The position numbers and the translations under genes are program-made. The notes beneath the pieces were generated by a model that saw only the letters and a program-made list of their open reading frames with translations, was not told where the DNA came from and did no database searches. From assembly GCA_913062865.1 (NCBI GenBank), contig CAJXWO010000011.1, forward strand, positions 1-60,140: a DNA stretch of 60,140 bases, written 5' to 3'. Numbering within the stretch: the stretch's first letter is position 1; every line of letters starts with the position of its first letter. This DNA is from an uncultured Paracoccaceae bacterium (lineage in GTDB: Bacteria; Pseudomonadota; Alphaproteobacteria; Rhodobacterales; Rhodobacteraceae). This document shows, piece after piece, positions 27,013 to 38,504 of the stretch.

Positions 27013-27224
27013 TAGAGCTATCCCATGCAATAGAAACTGGGCCGCGTACCCAGGGGCGGCGGCGTTTCGATCATCGGGCGGCGCGTATCAGTGACGCGCG
27101 GCCCGGAGGGATGCGGCAAGCTCCATCAATCCTCCTGTGGCCATCTGCGCCGCAGTCTAGTCCCGGCGCCAGTCCGCCGCAAGCCGGACTGGTCAGGCCC
27201 GCGCTCTTGGGCTAAGCGGTCGCC

Positions 27225-28025
27225 ATGACCACCGCCAACATCATGTGCATAAAATGGGGCACGCTTTTCGGTCCCGAATACGTGAACCGGCTTTATTCCG
27301 GGGTGCGGCGCAATCTCGACCTGCCGGTGCGGTTCTTTTGCATGACCGAACGGGCCCAGGGGCTGCACCCGGATGTCGAAGTGCTGGACCTGCCCGTGGA
27401 GCCCTTTCATGACGAGATGAACGCAGCCCTCGCCGTGGCCAACCGCCAGGGCGCGATGCGGAAGGTCTCGCTCTTTCGTCCCGGCCTGGTGCCCGATCTG
27501 GACGGGCCAGTGCTGGGCTTCGATCTCGACGTGGTGATCACCGGCGATCTGCGCCCCATCTGGGACCTGGCGCTCGGCACGGTCGCCATGCGCCACGACT
27601 GGACCGAGGCGCGCAAGGGGCGCCCCACGGGCCACGGATCGGTCTTTCGCTTCGATCCGCGGCGACACGGGTATCTTTACGAGGATCTGGCGGCCAACCC
27701 CTATGCCGAGGTCGAGGCGGCGCGCGGGTCCGAACAGCGCTACACCTCGCACAAGGCGATGGACCGGGGCGAGTTCACCTATATTCCGGGCCCGTGGGTC
27801 GTGAGTTTCAAATACGATTGCCTGGGCCTGCCGCCGCGCAACTGGCTGCATGCCCCGCGGCTGCCGCGGGATGCGCGGGTCGTATGTTTCCATGGGCGCC
27901 CCAAGATGCCTGAGGCGGTGAAAGGGTATCGCAGATCGCTCATCCGATTCTCCCACCCCTGCGACTGGCTGCAGGAGCACTGGATCGACCGGGCCCGCGC
28001 CGATCTGGGCGATGGCTGGGGCTGA
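27225..28025 (+). CDS. Glycosyltransferase-like protein
   Basis: This 266-residue soluble protein resembles the nucleotide-diphospho-sugar transferase fold used by GT8-like enzymes. It has an N-terminal strand IMCIKWGTLFGPEYVNRLYSG, then VLGFDLDVVITGDL near residue 105 with a DxD metal motif (Asp-Leu-Asp), and a late CFHGRPKMPEAV where such enzymes place a His that binds the diphosphate. Substrates cannot be inferred. There is no membrane segment. It is alone, and a cluster of intergenic repeats follows. Confidence 0.72.
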   Translation: MTTANIMCIKWGTLFGPEYVNRLYSGVRRNLDLPVRFFCMTERAQGLHPDVEVLDLPVEPFHDEMNAALAVANRQGAMRKVSLFRPGLVPDLDGPVLGFDLDVVITGDLRPIWDLALGTVAMRHDWTEARKGRPTGHGSVFRFDPRRHGYLYEDLAANPYAEVEAARGSEQRYTSHKAMDRGEFTYIPGPWVVSFKYDCLGLPPRNWLHAPRLPRDARVVCFHGRPKMPEAVKGYRRSLIRFSHPCDWLQEHWIDRARADLGDGWG

Positions 28026-28041
28026 GAGGCCGGGATTTTTT

Positions 28042-28067
28042 GAGTATTTCTGGAAAGATGAAGCAGG
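28042..28067 (+). repeat. Dispersed repeat GTATTT-GATGAAG (copy 2)
   Basis: GAGTATTTCTGGAAAGATGA followed by AGCAGG matches the copies at 9794, 34416 (reverse) and 38582. It starts 16 bases after the stop of the glycosyltransferase-like gene. Confidence 0.85.
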
Positions 28068-28186
28068 GGGTTTTGCGCAGGCCCGGGGCCGGGTGTGTGA
28101 CCGCGACGGAGCCATTCGCAGGACCGCGCCGGCGGCTACGGGATCCTGCGGGTCTGATCAACCTTTGGAACGCGCTCATCTTTTCC

Positions 28187-28220
28187 CGCATTAACCTTAA
28201 CAGGCGTTATCCTTAATGCG
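28187..28220 (+). repeat. Double TTAACCTTAAC motif, period 16 (copy 1)
   Basis: ATTAACCTTAAC (28190-28201) and GTTATCCTTAAT (28206-28217) are two related 12-mers with a period of 16. The outer bases CGCATTAA and TTAATGCG also form a perfect eight-base inverted repeat. The same arrangement occurs at 28322 and 42019. Confidence 0.7.
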
Positions 28221-28321
28221 CGGCGGTGGAAGCATCCGGCCACGGGATCCCGTCAACAGGGTCTGCCATATGGCGAGGTCTGCCATACGGTCCTACAGTG
28301 GACGGGCTACCCTTGCCCGGC

Positions 28322-28349
28322 ATTTACCTTAACGTGTGTTATCCTTAAC
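28322..28349 (+). repeat. Double TTAACCTTAAC motif, period 16 (copy 2)
   Basis: ATTTACCTTAAC (28322-28333) and GTTATCCTTAAC (28338-28349) are two 12-mers with the same period of 16 as the copies at 28190 and 42019. It lies in a gene-free region. Confidence 0.7.
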
Positions 28350-28506
28350 GCCCGGGTACAACGGGTCGGCGCAGGATGTCCTGTGGCTTGGGGCTTTGGT
28401 CGGGTCAGAGTGGGGACAAAACCGACCCAATCGGTTCGCTCTCAGAGGCCTCGTTCGCGCTATGGCCCTCAGGGCGCGGCGGTGTGGTCGGCGCGGGGCG
28501 TCCTGA

Positions 28507-28529
28507 CTTCTTCTTGGCAAAAATACCCC
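28507..28529 (-). repeat. Dispersed repeat GTATTTTTGCCAAGAAGAAG (copy 1)
   Basis: On the minus strand this reads GGGGTATTTTTGCCAAGAAG and then AAG. It lies just beyond the terminator of acnA and matches copies at 38684, 41965, 42080 and 54555. Confidence 0.85.
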
Positions 28530-28541
28530 AGTGAAACGAAA

Positions 28542-28569
28542 AACGCCCCGACCAGACGGCCGGGGCGTT
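28542..28569 (-). terminator. Terminator of acnA
   Basis: The stem AACGCCCCG (28542-28550) pairs with CGGGGCGTT (28561-28569), with a ten-base loop. On the minus strand it is followed by TTTCGTTTCAC. It lies 25 bases past the acnA stop. Confidence 0.8.
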
Positions 28570-28594
28570 CGCGATGCCGGTCTGTCCGGGCGGG

Positions 28595-31384
<2,790 letters not shown>

Positions 31385-31601
31385 GGGGCCTCCATATCCT
31401 GGCAGTGACGCGTTCCCGGACCTTTTGACTTAAGCCCGGCACCCGCGCAAGGGGGGTGCGTCAATTTTTGTATACCGTGGTGTACCGCTTTTGGGCCTGT
31501 GACGCCCATGCCGCGCTCAACCGTCTCTCTCAAATCATTGATTGGTTATTTCACCGGGGGCTGGTTACCTATCCAGCGCAAGGGGAAACGACGGAGATCT
31601 C

Positions 31602-32303
31602 ATGACACGCTTCCTGCAGTGGATCGCCGCGGCTGCGATCGCGGTGACAGGCGCGGGCGCGGCCAGCGCCGATGATCACCCGGTGGTGGTCGAGCTCTAT
31701 ACCTCGCAAGGCTGCTCGTCCTGCCCGCCCGCGGATGCCCTGCTGCACAAGCTTGCGGACCGCGATGACGTGATCGCACTGGCCTTGCACGTGGATTACT
31801 GGGATTACATCGGCTGGAAGGACAGCTTTGCCGACCCTGCCTTCACCGCGCGGCAGAAAAGCTGGGCGCGCGCGCACAACAAGCGCACGGTCTACACGCC
31901 GCAGATGATCGTGCATGGCGCCGAGGACGTGGTCGGCACCCATCCCATGGACCTGGCCAAGACCATCGACGCCCATGGCGATCAGCCGGGGCGCGTCTCT
32001 CTTGACGTGTCGCGCAGCGGCGAAACGGTCACCGTGCGCGCAGAGCCCGATCGCGGGCTTCCGCGGTCGGTGCTGCAACTGGTGCGCTACCGTCCGCAGG
32101 CCACGGTCGAGATCCTGCGCGGCGAGAACGCGGGCAAGACCCTGAGCTATGCCAATATCGTGACCGAATGGACGGCGCTTGCCGAATGGGACGGCCGCGT
32201 GCCGCTCGAGATCGAGGCGCAGGTGACCGGTGACCAACCCGTCGTCTTCATCCTGCAGGAAAAGGGCTACGGCCCGGTCCTTTCGGCCGCGCGCCTGCGC
32301 TGA
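31602..32303 (+). CDS. DUF1223 thioredoxin-like secreted protein
   Basis: This 233-residue protein has a signal peptide cut near residue 23 (ASA-D) and a thioredoxin-fold start VVVELYTSQGCSSCPPAD with a CxxC-type pair, Cys38-Ser-Ser-Cys41. It goes on with LALHVDYWDYIGWKD and TPQMIVHG, which are diagnostic of DUF1223. The role is unknown; periplasmic redox or metal handling is plausible. I chose ATG 31602 because ACGGAGA precedes it and the signal peptide begins there. The last 37 bases overlap the end of the convergent acyltransferase gene. Confidence 0.9.
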   Translation: MTRFLQWIAAAAIAVTGAGAASADDHPVVVELYTSQGCSSCPPADALLHKLADRDDVIALALHVDYWDYIGWKDSFADPAFTARQKSWARAHNKRTVYTPQMIVHGAEDVVGTHPMDLAKTIDAHGDQPGRVSLDVSRSGETVTVRAEPDRGLPRSVLQLVRYRPQATVEILRGENAGKTLSYANIVTEWTALAEWDGRVPLEIEAQVTGDQPVVFILQEKGYGPVLSAARLR

Positions 32304-33181
32304 CGCTCGGGCTTCCAGCGGCGGTGGATCCAGAACCACTGGCCCGGATGCGCCGCAATGCGGGCCTCGAGCCTTTGCGTGGCCGCGCGCATCATGTCAA
32401 TCGGATCGCCGTGGGGAACGGGTGCCTCAAACTCGGCCGAACAGCTGACGCCGTCCGGCTGTCGCACCCCGAAGAACGGGATCATCAGAGCGCCGGTGCG
32501 CAGCGCGATCTCGGCCGCCGAAAGCGCGGTGGGCGCCGGGCGGCCCAGAAAGTCGATCACCGCGCCCTTGCCGTCGAAAACGTCGAACAACAGCACGGCC
32601 ATCCCGCCCTCTTTCATGTGACGGAAGAGCCCCGTGGTGCCGCGCCGCCCTTGCTCGAAGACCGGGCCCGACAGCTGGTGCATGTTGCGGCCGTAATGGG
32701 CGTTGAAATACGGGTTCTTCATGGGCCTGTAAAGACCACCCACCCGGTACCCCCGCGCCACAAGGGCGGCGCGCGGGGCTTCGTAATTCCCGAAATGGCC
32801 CGTCACGAACATCACCGGTCGGCCCTCGGCCCGGGCGCGCTCGACCTCCGCCGCGCCTTCGCCGGTCAACGGGACATTGGCCATGCGGTCACGCAGGCCC
32901 GCCACGTCGTAATTCTCGATCATCGTGCGACCGGCATTGTCGGCACTCGCATCGGCGATGCGACGTCGGTCCGTCTCGGGCAAATCCGGCCAGACATGGG
33001 CGAGGTTCGCCATCGCGCGCCGCCGCCAGCCCACGGCCGGCGCAATGCCCCGGGACACGAGCCCGCCCATCAGCGCCAGGCGCGGGCGCAGGGGCAAGAG
33101 CAGCGCCGTGCCGATCAGCGCGCGCACGGCACGGTCCGACAGCCAATCCGCCGGGGTGCCCTTGATGGGCGCGTCGCTCAT
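32267..33181 (-). CDS. Lysophospholipid/lauroyl acyltransferase family protein (LpxL/HtrB-like)
   Basis: This 304-residue acyltransferase belongs to the lipid A biosynthesis LpxL/HtrB-type family. The H-x4-D/E motif appears as HFGNYE (His129, Glu134), followed by GLYRPMKNPYFNAHYGRNMHQ and PAPTALSAAEIALRTGALMIP. A hydrophobic N-terminal segment (residues 20-45) anchors it to the inner membrane. It probably adds a secondary acyl chain to lipid A or a related lipid. It overlaps the DMT permease gene by four bases (33178-33181, ATGA), so the two are coupled. The 3' end overlaps the DUF1223 gene. Confidence 0.88.
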   Translation of the reverse strand: MSDAPIKGTPADWLSDRAVRALIGTALLLPLRPRLALMGGLVSRGIAPAVGWRRRAMANLAHVWPDLPETDRRRIADASADNAGRTMIENYDVAGLRDRMANVPLTGEGAAEVERARAEGRPVMFVTGHFGNYEAPRAALVARGYRVGGLYRPMKNPYFNAHYGRNMHQLSGPVFEQGRRGTTGLFRHMKEGGMAVLLFDVFDGKGAVIDFLGRPAPTALSAAEIALRTGALMIPFFGVRQPDGVSCSAEFEAPVPHGDPIDMMRAATQRLEARIAAHPGQWFWIHRRWKPERQRRRAAERTGP

Positions 33182-34080
33182 TGCCGCGCCTCGGCCGCGC
33201 GGGCCAGCCGCGTTTCGCGCTGCCAGACATACAGCCCCGAGACGGCGATGATCGTCGCCCCCAGCACGGTCCAGAGATCGGGCAGCTCGCCGAAGAACAC
33301 CAAACCCAGAATCGCGGCAAAGATCAGGCCCGAATAGGCAAAGGGCGCCACCAAGCTTGCTTCTCCCCGTTGCAGCGAGGTGATGAGCAGCAATTGCCCG
33401 CCTGTGGCCAGGCAGGCGATCGCCGCCATCAACAGCGCCGATGTGCCATCCACGGGCTGCCAGTGAAAGGGCACGACCGCCGTCAGCACGACGCTGCCGA
33501 ACAGCGCGGCATAGACGAGCGAGGTCCAGGTATCCTCGTCCCGCCCCACAAAGCGCGTGGTCAGGGCATAGGCCGAGTAGAACACCGCGGCGCCCAGCGG
33601 AAACAGGGCAAAGGGCGAAAACACGTCCGAGCCGGGGCGGATCACGATCAGCGCGCCGATCAAGGCCGCGCCCACGCCCGCCAGCCGGCGCGGGCCCAGT
33701 CGCTCCCCGAGGATGAGACCGGCGCCAAGGGTGATGAGCACCGGGTTCAGGTTCATGACCGCCGTGGCCTCGGCCAGGTCGATCCGGGCCAGACCGTTGA
33801 AGAAACACATGGTCGCCAGAAACAGAAACAGCGACCGCAAGGCCTGCAAACCCGGATAGCGGGTCCGGACCACCCGGTGCAGGCGCGGGGCCACGATCAG
33901 CAGGACCAGACCGGCCTGGCCCACGTAGCGCGTCCAGAGCGTGGGCCAGACGCCGATCCGCTGGCTCAACGCCTTGGCACAGGCATCCATGAGCGAAAAG
34001 CACAGGATCGCGCCGATCATGAGCAGGATCGCGCGGGTCTGGGCGCCGGAGGCCGACAGGGGGGCAGGGGCAGGGGTCAT
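33178..34080 (-). CDS. DMT-superfamily (EamA) permease
   Basis: This 300-residue inner-membrane protein has ten predicted helices arranged as two EamA repeats (helices 1-5 to about residue 150 and 6-10 after it). The repeat-1 signature ARIDLAEATAVMNLNPVLITLGA and the repeat-2 counterpart (GEASLVAPFAYSGLIFAAIL) both fit. Drug, metabolite or lipid intermediates are usual substrates; none can be picked. Its stop overlaps the start of the acyltransferase by four bases, so a substrate related to lipids is possible. Confidence 0.88.
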   Translation of the reverse strand: MTPAPAPLSASGAQTRAILLMIGAILCFSLMDACAKALSQRIGVWPTLWTRYVGQAGLVLLIVAPRLHRVVRTRYPGLQALRSLFLFLATMCFFNGLARIDLAEATAVMNLNPVLITLGAGLILGERLGPRRLAGVGAALIGALIVIRPGSDVFSPFALFPLGAAVFYSAYALTTRFVGRDEDTWTSLVYAALFGSVVLTAVVPFHWQPVDGTSALLMAAIACLATGGQLLLITSLQRGEASLVAPFAYSGLIFAAILGLVFFGELPDLWTVLGATIIAVSGLYVWQRETRLARAAEARQ

Positions 34081-34490
34081 CGCCCGTGTGCTACACGATC
34101 CCGCGAGGCCATTGGAACCGGTTTTTGCGCAAGCCACCGTGTCGCCCCTGCCGCCGGGGCAGGACGCGCCGGGCCGCAAGGGCATCGCCCGGGCTGCGCG
34201 CGAAGGCCGCGCCCGTCGAGATCGGCCATTTCCGAAAGGATGATGTCGGCGGGATTGCCCCGAACCCCGGAGAGGGTGCAGGACGCCCCCCGCGTGCGCC
34301 GCCCCGCTGGTGCCGTCGCATCCTCGGACAGCAGACCGGGCGGTCGGGCCCGGATCCACCCCGGCCCGCCCATCTGGCCCGCCCCCGCGACGCGTCGATC
34401 GAACCGGTGCGTCATCCCCCGCTTCATCTTTCCAAAAATACTCAAAATGGCGCGCCAGTACGGGCCCGTGCACCGGTCGTGCCGTGCATG
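34081..34490. other. Gene-free region with one dispersed repeat
   Basis: About 410 bases between the start of the DMT permease gene and the end of the fliG-family gene, both on the minus strand. Apart from the repeat at 34416-34443 I see no gene or RNA. The very GC-rich open frames in this stretch have no recognisable protein character. The promoter of the permease-acyltransferase pair should lie near 34100-34200. Confidence 0.6.
34416..34443 (-). repeat. Dispersed repeat GTATTTTTGGAAAGATGAAG (copy 3)
   Basis: On the minus strand this reads GAGTATTTTTGGAAAGATGA followed by AGCGGGGG. It lies about 50 bases after the stop of the fliG-family gene, on the same strand, as the other copies do after their genes. 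Confidence 0.85.
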
Positions 34491-35558
34491 TCACGCGTCC
34501 TCGTCGCCATCGCTCAGCAGTGTCAGCTCGCCAGCCGCCTCGAGCCGCCGGATCGCCCCGACGATTGCGGTCTGCGCGGCTTCGCCGACACTCGGCTTGA
34601 CACGGCCCATGTCCTGCATGTCCTCGCGCAGCTGATCGGCCATGCGCCGCGAGAGATTGCCCAGGATATGCTCCACCGTGTCGGGCTGGCTTTCCGCGCC
34701 ATGGGCAAGGGCCGTGGCCAGGTCGGCCTGGTCGATCTCGCGGATGATCTTCGGGACGTCCAGCGCAGCCAGGCGCGCGGGGATATCCGCGAAGGTGAAG
34801 ATCGCCGCGCGCACGCGGTCGGCGAGGTCGCGATCCGTCTCTTCCAGCCCCTCGAGCAGGCTGTCCCGTGTCATTGCGGCCGAGTAGTTCAGGATGGCGC
34901 CGATGCGCGCCTCGGCCTCTTCGTCAAAGGCCCGTTCCGGCGTCGCGTCGAGCTGCGCAGCCAGGCTCAGCCCGATCCGATCCACCGCCTCCGGGGTCAC
35001 CGCCGAGGTGCGCGACACCGCGTAGGTGATGCGCTGGGCATCCGCCCCGGGCATCTGCCCCAGAAGCGTGGCCGCCTTGGTCACGTCGAGCTTGGACAGC
35101 AGCACCGCCGCGACTTCCGTGCTTTCCCGGGCGAAGATGGGCAGCAATTCCTCGATCTCGAGTGCGCGGATCCGGTCCCAGGGGTCCCCGGCCTCGCGCA
35201 CGCCGGCCTCCTTGCGAAGACGCGCGGCGGTCTGCGGGCTGATGCGGCCGTCCAGCACGCTGAGCGCGCCGGCGATCCCGCGTGGAAAGGCCAGGCCGAT
35301 CCCGTCAAGCTCCTCGACGAATTCGCCGACGACCTGGGCGAGCGTCTGCCTGTCGACAAGGGACATGTCGCCCAGCTGCTGCGTCAGGACTGCCTGCAGA
35401 TCCTCGGGTAACGCGCCCAGAGGCACCTCGGCCCCCTCGTTCAGAAGAAAGCGCACCACGATGGCCGCCTTCTGGCGCCGGGTCAGACGCGCAGCGGCAG
35501 CGGTGCCCTTCGGTGGGTGCGGTTGGGCTGTGGCGGGCAGCGATGTCTGGTCGGTCAT
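34491..35558 (-). CDS. fliG: FliG-family flagellar motor switch protein
   Basis: This 355-residue protein has all three FliG domains: FliG-N (LTRRQKAAIVVRFLL near residue 27), FliG-M (about residues 130-220) and FliG-C (from about residue 245). FliG-C ends with RMADQLREDMQDMGRVKPSVGEAAQTAI and charged helices of the type that meet the stator. The usual EHPQ motif of the middle domain is changed to ESTE (in FARESTEVAAVLL). No other flagellar gene is in this window, so it is an isolated fliG. It could be the only FliG of a divergent rhodobacterial flagellum or a spare copy. Proline-rich residues 8-20 look disordered. Confidence 0.82.
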   Translation of the reverse strand: MTDQTSLPATAQPHPPKGTAAAARLTRRQKAAIVVRFLLNEGAEVPLGALPEDLQAVLTQQLGDMSLVDRQTLAQVVGEFVEELDGIGLAFPRGIAGALSVLDGRISPQTAARLRKEAGVREAGDPWDRIRALEIEELLPIFARESTEVAAVLLSKLDVTKAATLLGQMPGADAQRITYAVSRTSAVTPEAVDRIGLSLAAQLDATPERAFDEEAEARIGAILNYSAAMTRDSLLEGLEETDRDLADRVRAAIFTFADIPARLAALDVPKIIREIDQADLATALAHGAESQPDTVEHILGNLSRRMADQLREDMQDMGRVKPSVGEAAQTAIVGAIRRLEAAGELTLLSDGDEDA

Positions 35559-35654
35559 CCCCGGGGCTCCGTTCGTTGGGCCCCAGATAAGCGCAAGCGG
35601 GTGAACAGCCGGTGAAGATCATCGGCCCGCGTTGCCCCGGGCCAGGCCGGGTCC

Positions 35655-35694
35655 CAAAAAGAAAAGGCCCCGAGGTTCCTAAAACCGCGGGGCC
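35655..35694 (-). terminator. Terminator of the small cysteine-containing protein gene
   Basis: The stem GGCCCCG (35666-35672) pairs with CGGGGCC (35688-35694). On the minus strand it is followed by TTTTCTTTTTGGG, a good T-rich tract. Confidence 0.8.
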
Positions 35695-35716
35695 CTGTCT
35701 TGGCTATGATCGTCCG

Positions 35717-35872
35717 TCAGCCGGTGACCTTGACGCAGCTGCCGCTGTCGTGGTCGTACACCATGCCCTGGGCGCAGCTCATGGCGGTCTGCTTGGACCA
35801 CGAGCATTCGGCCTGTGCGAGCACGGGCGCGGTTGTCAGGGCCGCGGCCACCAGAAGGGTCTTGATACGCAT
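35717..35872 (-). CDS. Small secreted cysteine-containing protein
   Basis: This 51-residue precursor has a signal peptide (MRIKTLLVAAALTTAPVLAQA, cut near residue 21), leaving about 30 residues with three cysteines (Cys23, Cys33, Cys46) in ECSWSK...MSCAQGMVYD...GSCVKV. The CxxGxxYDxxSGxCV spacing recalls short peritrophin- or chitin-binding-like segments. A role in the periplasm or outside is likely but unknown. I chose ATG 35872, where the signal peptide starts; an upstream extension to 35932 is not supported. It follows purB on the same strand. Confidence 0.75.
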   Translation of the reverse strand: MRIKTLLVAAALTTAPVLAQAECSWSKQTAMSCAQGMVYDHDSGSCVKVTG

Positions 35873-35935
35873 GTCATACACTCCCGTTTTCTCTCGGTGA
35901 GGGAAAGGTAGCACAGATCCGCATCTTTCCAAGAA

Positions 35936-37243
35936 TTAGTCTTCGCCGAAGACCCGCGCAAAAATCGTGTCCACATGCTTGGTGTGATATCCCAGATCGA
36001 ATTTCTCCTCGATTGCCTCATTGCTGAGCACTTTGGTGACGTCCGGGTCGCCCAGAAGCTCGGTCTTGAAGTCCTTGCCCTCTTCCCAGACTTTCATCGC
36101 GTTGCGCTGCACGAGGGCATAGGCGTCCTCGCGGCTCACCCCGGCCTGGGTCAGCGCCAGCAGCACCCGCTGGGACATGACCAGCCCGCGGAACTTGTGC
36201 AGGTTCTCGAGCATTCGGTCGGGATAGATCACCAGCTTGTCGATCACGCCGGTCAGACGCGCCAGTGCGAAATCGAGCGTCACGGTCGCGTCGGGGCCGA
36301 TATTGCGCTCGACCGAGCTGTGCGAGATGTCGCGCTCGTGCCAGAGCGCCACGTTCTCCATCGCCGGGATGACCATGCCGCGCACCAGCCGGGCAAGGCC
36401 AGTGAGATTCTCGGTCAGGACCGGGTTGCGCTTGTGCGGCATGGCCGACGAGCCTTTCTGCCCCTTGGAAAAGAACTCCTCGCCCTCGAGCACCTCGGTA
36501 CGCTGCATGTGCCGGATCTCGGTCGCGATATTCTCGATCGAGCTGGCGATCACGCCCAGCGTAGCAAAAAACGCGGCGTGCCGGTCGCGCGGGATCACCT
36601 GCGTGCTGACGGGCTCGGGCACGAGGCCCAGACGGTCGCAGACATGCTCTTCGACGCGCGGGTCGATATTGGCGAATGTACCGACCGCGCCGGAGATGGC
36701 GCCGGTGGCGATCTCGGCGCGGGCATCGCGCATGCGGCTCAGGTTGCGGTCCATCTCGGCGTAGAAGCGGGCAAAGGTCAGGCCCATCGTCGTGGGCTCG
36801 GCATGGATCCCGTGCGACCGGCCGATGCGGACGGTGTCCTTGTGCTCGTAAGCGCGGCGCTTGAGCGCGGCCAGAAGCCCCTCGAGATCAGCGATCAGGA
36901 TATCGGCGGCGCGGGTCAGCTGGACGTTGAAACAGGTGTCGAGCACGTCAGACGAGGTCATGCCCTGGTGGACAAAGCGCGCCTCGTCATTCCCCACGAT
37001 CTCGGCCAGATGGGTGAGAAAGGCGATCACGTCATGCTTGGTCACCGCCTCGATCTCGTCGATGCGGGCCACGTCGAACTCCACGTCCTTCGCCTTCCAG
37101 ACCGCTTCGGCGTTCTCTTTTGGGATCACGCCCAGTTCGGCCATGGCGTCGCAGGCATGGGCCTCGATCTCGAACCAGATGCGGAACTTGGTCTCAGGGC
37201 TCCAGATGGCGACCATCTCGGGGCGGGAATAGCGGGGGATCAT
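35936..37243 (-). CDS. purB: Adenylosuccinate lyase
   Basis: This enzyme performs two steps of purine synthesis: it cleaves fumarate from SAICAR and from adenylosuccinate. The 435-residue protein shows the fumarase/lyase signature SSAMPHKRNP (loop with the catalytic Ser), the N-terminal RYSRPEMVAIWS, and the HTSDVLDT-type region as GMTSSDVLDTC. The length is normal. ATG 37243 starts the conserved N-terminus and has an AAAAGG-like site upstream. The 51-residue protein downstream may be co-transcribed before the terminator near 35655. Confidence 0.97.
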   Translation of the reverse strand: MIPRYSRPEMVAIWSPETKFRIWFEIEAHACDAMAELGVIPKENAEAVWKAKDVEFDVARIDEIEAVTKHDVIAFLTHLAEIVGNDEARFVHQGMTSSDVLDTCFNVQLTRAADILIADLEGLLAALKRRAYEHKDTVRIGRSHGIHAEPTTMGLTFARFYAEMDRNLSRMRDARAEIATGAISGAVGTFANIDPRVEEHVCDRLGLVPEPVSTQVIPRDRHAAFFATLGVIASSIENIATEIRHMQRTEVLEGEEFFSKGQKGSSAMPHKRNPVLTENLTGLARLVRGMVIPAMENVALWHERDISHSSVERNIGPDATVTLDFALARLTGVIDKLVIYPDRMLENLHKFRGLVMSQRVLLALTQAGVSREDAYALVQRNAMKVWEEGKDFKTELLGDPDVTKVLSNEAIEEKFDLGYHTKHVDTIFARVFGED

Positions 37244-37341
37244 CGGGAACACCTTTTCTTGGTTGGAGACGTCGGGGGTGGAGGCCGGGCAGGGCGCGTC
37301 ATAGAAGGAGGAACGCGCGGCGGCAAGACGGAGGGCCGAGT

Positions 37342-37806
37342 ATGCGACCATTTGCAGATGCGGCGGCCGCCCCCCTGCCGGACTGGGCCGCGTGGTTTCA
37401 AGGCGATTGGCAGCTCAGCCGCCAGGTGACCGACCGGCGGTCGGGAACCGTGCTGCGTTTCGAGGGGCGGCTGGCCGTCACCGTCGAAAACAGTCGCCTG
37501 CGGCTGGAGGAGACGGGCGGATGGGCCGATGCGCCCTGGGGTGCACTCGCGGGGCACCGTGTGTATCTCTGGGTGCCGGAAGGCCGGGGGCGTGTGCAGG
37601 TGCTCTATGGAGATGGCCGGCCCTTTCACGCGTTCGCGCCGGTGCAGCAGGGCCGCGCCACGGCACGGCATCTGTGCGATCCTGACACCTATGATGTGAC
37701 CTATGCGTTCGACCTTCCGGCGTGCTGGCAACACCGGTGGGACGTCAAGGGGCCGGCCAAGGATTACACGATGCTGACACAGCTCACCCGGCCCGTTAGC
37801 GCTTAG
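37342..37806 (+). CDS. DUF6314 family protein
   Basis: This 154-residue soluble protein has the DUF6314 pattern: W-F-x-G-D-W near the start (AWFQGDWQLSRQVTDR), LYGDGRPFHAF in the middle, and the ending ADRHLCDPDTYDV-like segment (ARHLCDPDTYDVTYAFD) followed by W-V-K-GP-KDY. The sheet-rich composition suggests a lipocalin-like barrel, which is inference. GGAGGG lies a few bases before ATG 37342. It is divergent from purB and 73 bases upstream of bioY on the same strand, so the pair may form an operon. Confidence 0.82.
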   Translation: MRPFADAAAAPLPDWAAWFQGDWQLSRQVTDRRSGTVLRFEGRLAVTVENSRLRLEETGGWADAPWGALAGHRVYLWVPEGRGRVQVLYGDGRPFHAFAPVQQGRATARHLCDPDTYDVTYAFDLPACWQHRWDVKGPAKDYTMLTQLTRPVSA

Positions 37807-37879
37807 GCCCTTGCACGGAGCGCGGGGCTGGGGCAGGAATGCACGACACAGAAACTCTGACGGACAGGAGAACGGCGAG

Positions 37880-38479
37880 ATGGCGCTTGCTCTGAACAAC
37901 AAGGTACTGGCCGAGGCTTTCGGCCCCTCCGAGGGCACTGCACTGCGCCTCAAGCAGGTGGCGCTGGTGGTGCTGGGCATCGCGGCGCTGGCCGTGGCGG
38001 CCAAGATCAAGGTGCCGATGTGGCCCGTGCCGATCACCCTGGGTACCTTCGCCGTCCTGACCATAGGCGCGGCCTATGGCGCGCGCCTGGGGCTGGCGAC
38101 AATCCTGGGCTACATGCTGGTGGGCGCGCTGGGCTTTGACGTCTTCGCGGGCTCCTCGGCCGAGGCGGCGGGCCTGACCTACATGATGGGCGGCACTGGC
38201 GGATACCTGGTGGGCTATGTCGCGGCCACGGTCGCCCTCGGCCTCCTCGCCCGGGCGGGCGTGGACCGGAGCGCGCCGAAGATGGCCGGCGCGATGCTGA
38301 TCGGCAACGCGCTGATCTATGTGCCGGGCCTGATCTGGCTCGGCATGCTTTACGGGTTCGACAAGCCGATCCTGGCCTGGGGCCTGACGCCGTTCCTGGT
38401 GGGCGACGCGGTCAAGCTGGCGCTCGCGGCGCTTATCCTGCCCGCGGCGTGGCGGTTCGTGGGGCGTGCCCGCGTCTGA
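37880..38479 (+). CDS. bioY: Biotin transporter BioY
   Basis: This 199-residue S-component of a biotin ECF transporter has six membrane helices. It carries the BioY signatures KIKVPMWPVPITLGTFAVL near residue 42, GAAYGARLG, and TYMMGGTGGYLVGYV. No bioM or bioN genes are adjacent, which is common for proteobacterial BioY proteins that work alone or use a shared energising module. GGCGAG just upstream is a modest ribosome-binding site. A perfect terminator follows at 38505. Confidence 0.93.
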   Translation: MALALNNKVLAEAFGPSEGTALRLKQVALVVLGIAALAVAAKIKVPMWPVPITLGTFAVLTIGAAYGARLGLATILGYMLVGALGFDVFAGSSAEAAGLTYMMGGTGGYLVGYVAATVALGLLARAGVDRSAPKMAGAMLIGNALIYVPGLIWLGMLYGFDKPILAWGLTPFLVGDAVKLALAALILPAAWRFVGRARV

Positions 38480-38504
38480 GCCGGGCAGGCACAAGACATC
38501 GGAC

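Larger units (their letters stand above)
28026..28541. other. Gene-free region holding several intergenic repeats
   Basis: About 520 bases without a supported gene. It holds one GTATTT-GATGAAG repeat (28042-28067), two TTAACCTTAAC-type double motifs (28187-28220 and 28322-28349), a 10-base direct repeat GTCTGCCATA (28261-28270 and 28278-28287), and one inverted GTATTTTTGCCAAGAAGAAG repeat (28507-28529). Short open frames here are not convincing. Confidence 0.7.

Noticed and set aside
28187..28349. CtrA-binding sites in the TTAACC motifs
   Set aside because: Spacing does not match TTAA-N7-TTAA, and the motifs lie beyond gene ends rather than in promoters.
28026..28541. CRISPR-like array in the repeat-rich gap
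   Set aside because: The repeats are of different types and irregular spacing; no array of constant repeats and spacers, and no cas genes.
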